Shown piece after piece: positions 11,867-12,888 of a stretch of 12,888 nt of DNA. The notes below the pieces were generated by a model. That model searched no databases and was not told the DNA's origin. It saw only the letters and a list, made by a program, of their open reading frames with translations. Both the position numbers and the translations under genes were made by a program. Source of the DNA: an uncultured Chthoniobacterales bacterium (lineage in GTDB: Bacteria > Verrucomicrobiota > Verrucomicrobiae > Chthoniobacterales > UBA10450); the NCBI GenBank assembly GCA_955652855.1, contig CATPCN010000265.1, positions 1 through 12,888 on the forward strand. Reading direction: 5' to 3'. Positions within the stretch are counted from its first letter, which is position 1, and each line of letters starts with the position of its first letter.

Positions 11867-12888
11867 TTATTTTCTTGGTAGCGGCCTCTTGAGCGGCAGC
11901 GCGGCCAGGGCCATCATGAACACTTGAGTCATCATGAAGGCGATGAGCCATGGGAAGGTTTTGTCCATGAACCCGTAGGAATGCAATCCGATCCCGAGCA
12001 TGTTGACGCCGAACCAGGACCAGCTCGTCACGATATTGCCGAAGACGGCCATGGCCATGAGTCCGCGTTGCCTAACGAGTCCACCCCAGCGTGCGTGCAG
12101 AATGATGGCGTTCCAAAGCACGATGAGGAGCGCTCCATTTTCCTTCGGGTCCCATCCCCAGAAACGGCCCCACGATTGGTCGGCCCAGATGCCACCGAGG
12201 ATCGTGCCGACGAAGCTGAACAAGGTCGCAAAACAGACGATGCCGTAAACCATGCGGGACAGAGAGATCGCGGTCTCCTTGTCGAGCGATGATGTAAAAA
12301 CGCCGCGCACAATGTACATGAGCGCGAGGAAACCGGCCAGATAAGTGGAGGCATAACCGAGCGTAATGCAGACGACGTGCGTCGCGAGCCAGCCGTTGGT
12401 GTCGAGCACGGCGCGCATCATCTCCATCGTGTCGCCATCCAGCGAGAGATGATGAGCGATGAGCAGCGTGAGAAAGCCCAGGATCGATGCAGTCGCACTG
12501 CCGATTCCATTACGGTAAAAGCGTTCCAGAATAATTCCGAGAAGCACGGCGCCCCAGCCGATGAAGACGGCCGACGAGTAAAGATTTGTCACGGGCGGCC
12601 GGCCTTCCAGATAGATGCGAAATAGCAAACCGATGGTGTGAATCGCGAAGCCAAAAATCAGCAGATAAAAGGCGTAGCGCCCAAGTGCCCTCGGCCAGAC
12701 GAGCCAGGAAACGCAGGCAAGAATGAAGACCAGCACGTAAAGCGTCATGCTTTTGTAGAAGGGAGCGAAGATATTGAAGAAGGCCTCGAGTCGAGCGGTG
12801 CGCGCGGTTTTTCCGATGTGCTCTTGCAACCACGCACGATATTCGCCCACGGCAGAATTAAAGGCCGCCGCGTCCTCTTTCCGGTAGC
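11867..12888 (-). CDS. ccsA: Cytochrome c biogenesis protein, CcsA/ResC family (5' partial)
   Basis: A polytopic membrane protein of the heme-handling CcsA/CcmC/CcmF group. Counting residues from the internal GTG at 12850, about eight hydrophobic segments are visible. Residues 222-236 hold the tryptophan-rich WWD motif (WADQSWGRFWGWDPK) that binds heme on the outer face. Conserved histidines are H71 (IHTIGLLF), H158 (ATHVVCITLGYA) and H290 (GLHSYGF). In the System II pathway CcsA and ResB/CcsB move heme across the membrane and attach it to apocytochrome c. The frame stays open upstream of the GTG to the window edge, reading YRKEDAAAFNSAV before GEYRAWLQEH, so the true start lies outside and the protein has an additional N-terminal part. 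The 3' end, TAA at 11867, follows PLKRPLPRK. Neighbouring c-type cytochrome genes would be expected beyond 12888. Confidence 0.93.
   Translation of the reverse strand, partial: YRKEDAAAFNSAVGEYRAWLQEHIGKTARTARLEAFFNIFAPFYKSMTLYVLVFILACVSWLVWPRALGRYAFYLLIFGFAIHTIGLLFRIYLEGRPPVTNLYSSAVFIGWGAVLLGIILERFYRNGIGSATASILGFLTLLIAHHLSLDGDTMEMMRAVLDTNGWLATHVVCITLGYASTYLAGFLALMYIVRGVFTSSLDKETAISLSRMVYGIVCFATLFSFVGTILGGIWADQSWGRFWGWDPKENGALLIVLWNAIILHARWGGLVRQRGLMAMAVFGNIVTSWSWFGVNMLGIGLHSYGFMDKTFPWLIAFMMTQVFMMALAALPLKRPLPRK

Noticed and set aside
11924..12292. 122-codon plus-strand frame
   Set aside because: It is antisense to the CcsA-type gene and rich in His/Glu/Asp/Arg as expected for the complement of hydrophobic codons.

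Overview
The window looks like chromosomal DNA of a GC-rich soil bacterium, most probably a Verrucomicrobiota member (Chthoniobacterales/Udaeobacter-like). That placement is inferred from the mix of genes (orphan ParA, Ala/Ser-rich exported proteins, a CcsA-type cytochrome c assembly protein with extra N-terminal sequence) and from a dispersed repeat whose shadow reading frames I associate with that group. It was not tested by any search. The density of broken genes and repeats is more typical of an accessory or decaying region than of a compact core locus.

Layout. At the left end (1-1812) are a ParA-type ATPase, a decayed UdgX-type uracil-DNA glycosylase running into the antisense strand of the next gene, and a small exported Ala/Ser/Lys-rich protein. 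A tRNA-Ala(CGC) follows on the minus strand (1951-2023). From 2024 to about 4480 there are dispersed repeats, an unrecognised possibly exported protein (2421-3467), a small conserved cytoplasmic protein whose C-terminus has been replaced by repeat sequence, and scraps of former genes. From 4483 to 9989 is a metabolic cluster: a covalent FAD oxidoreductase (BBE-like), an OsmC/Ohr-like protein, a DUF4242-class III adenylate cyclase fusion, a frameshifted EamA/DMT exporter and a zinc alcohol dehydrogenase. From 9990 to 11866 are a 26-nt tRNA remnant, more repeats, a small secreted carboxypeptidase-regulatory-like domain protein and a truncated beta-propeller-type surface protein. The right end holds a cytochrome c assembly gene (CcsA/ResC family) that runs off the window.

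The most notable pattern is a dispersed repeat of about 120 bp present in six copies (four full-length, two right-half only), all in the same orientation. At least three copies abut truncated features: the lost C-terminus of the protein at 3762, the lost N-terminus of the beta-propeller gene at 11094, and the 5' fragment of a tRNA at 10014. The repeats therefore appear to mark rearrangement junctions. The tRNA fragment is an exact 26-bp direct repeat of the 5' end of the intact tRNA-Ala about 8 kb away, so the two bracket the whole metabolic cluster in the geometry of an island, although no integrase is visible.

I see no CRISPR array, toxin-antitoxin pair, phage module or obvious new defence system. 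The genes between the repeats do not form one clear pathway; several (BBE oxidase, OsmC, alcohol dehydrogenase) fit redox and electrophile detoxification, and the cyclase would supply a signalling output.
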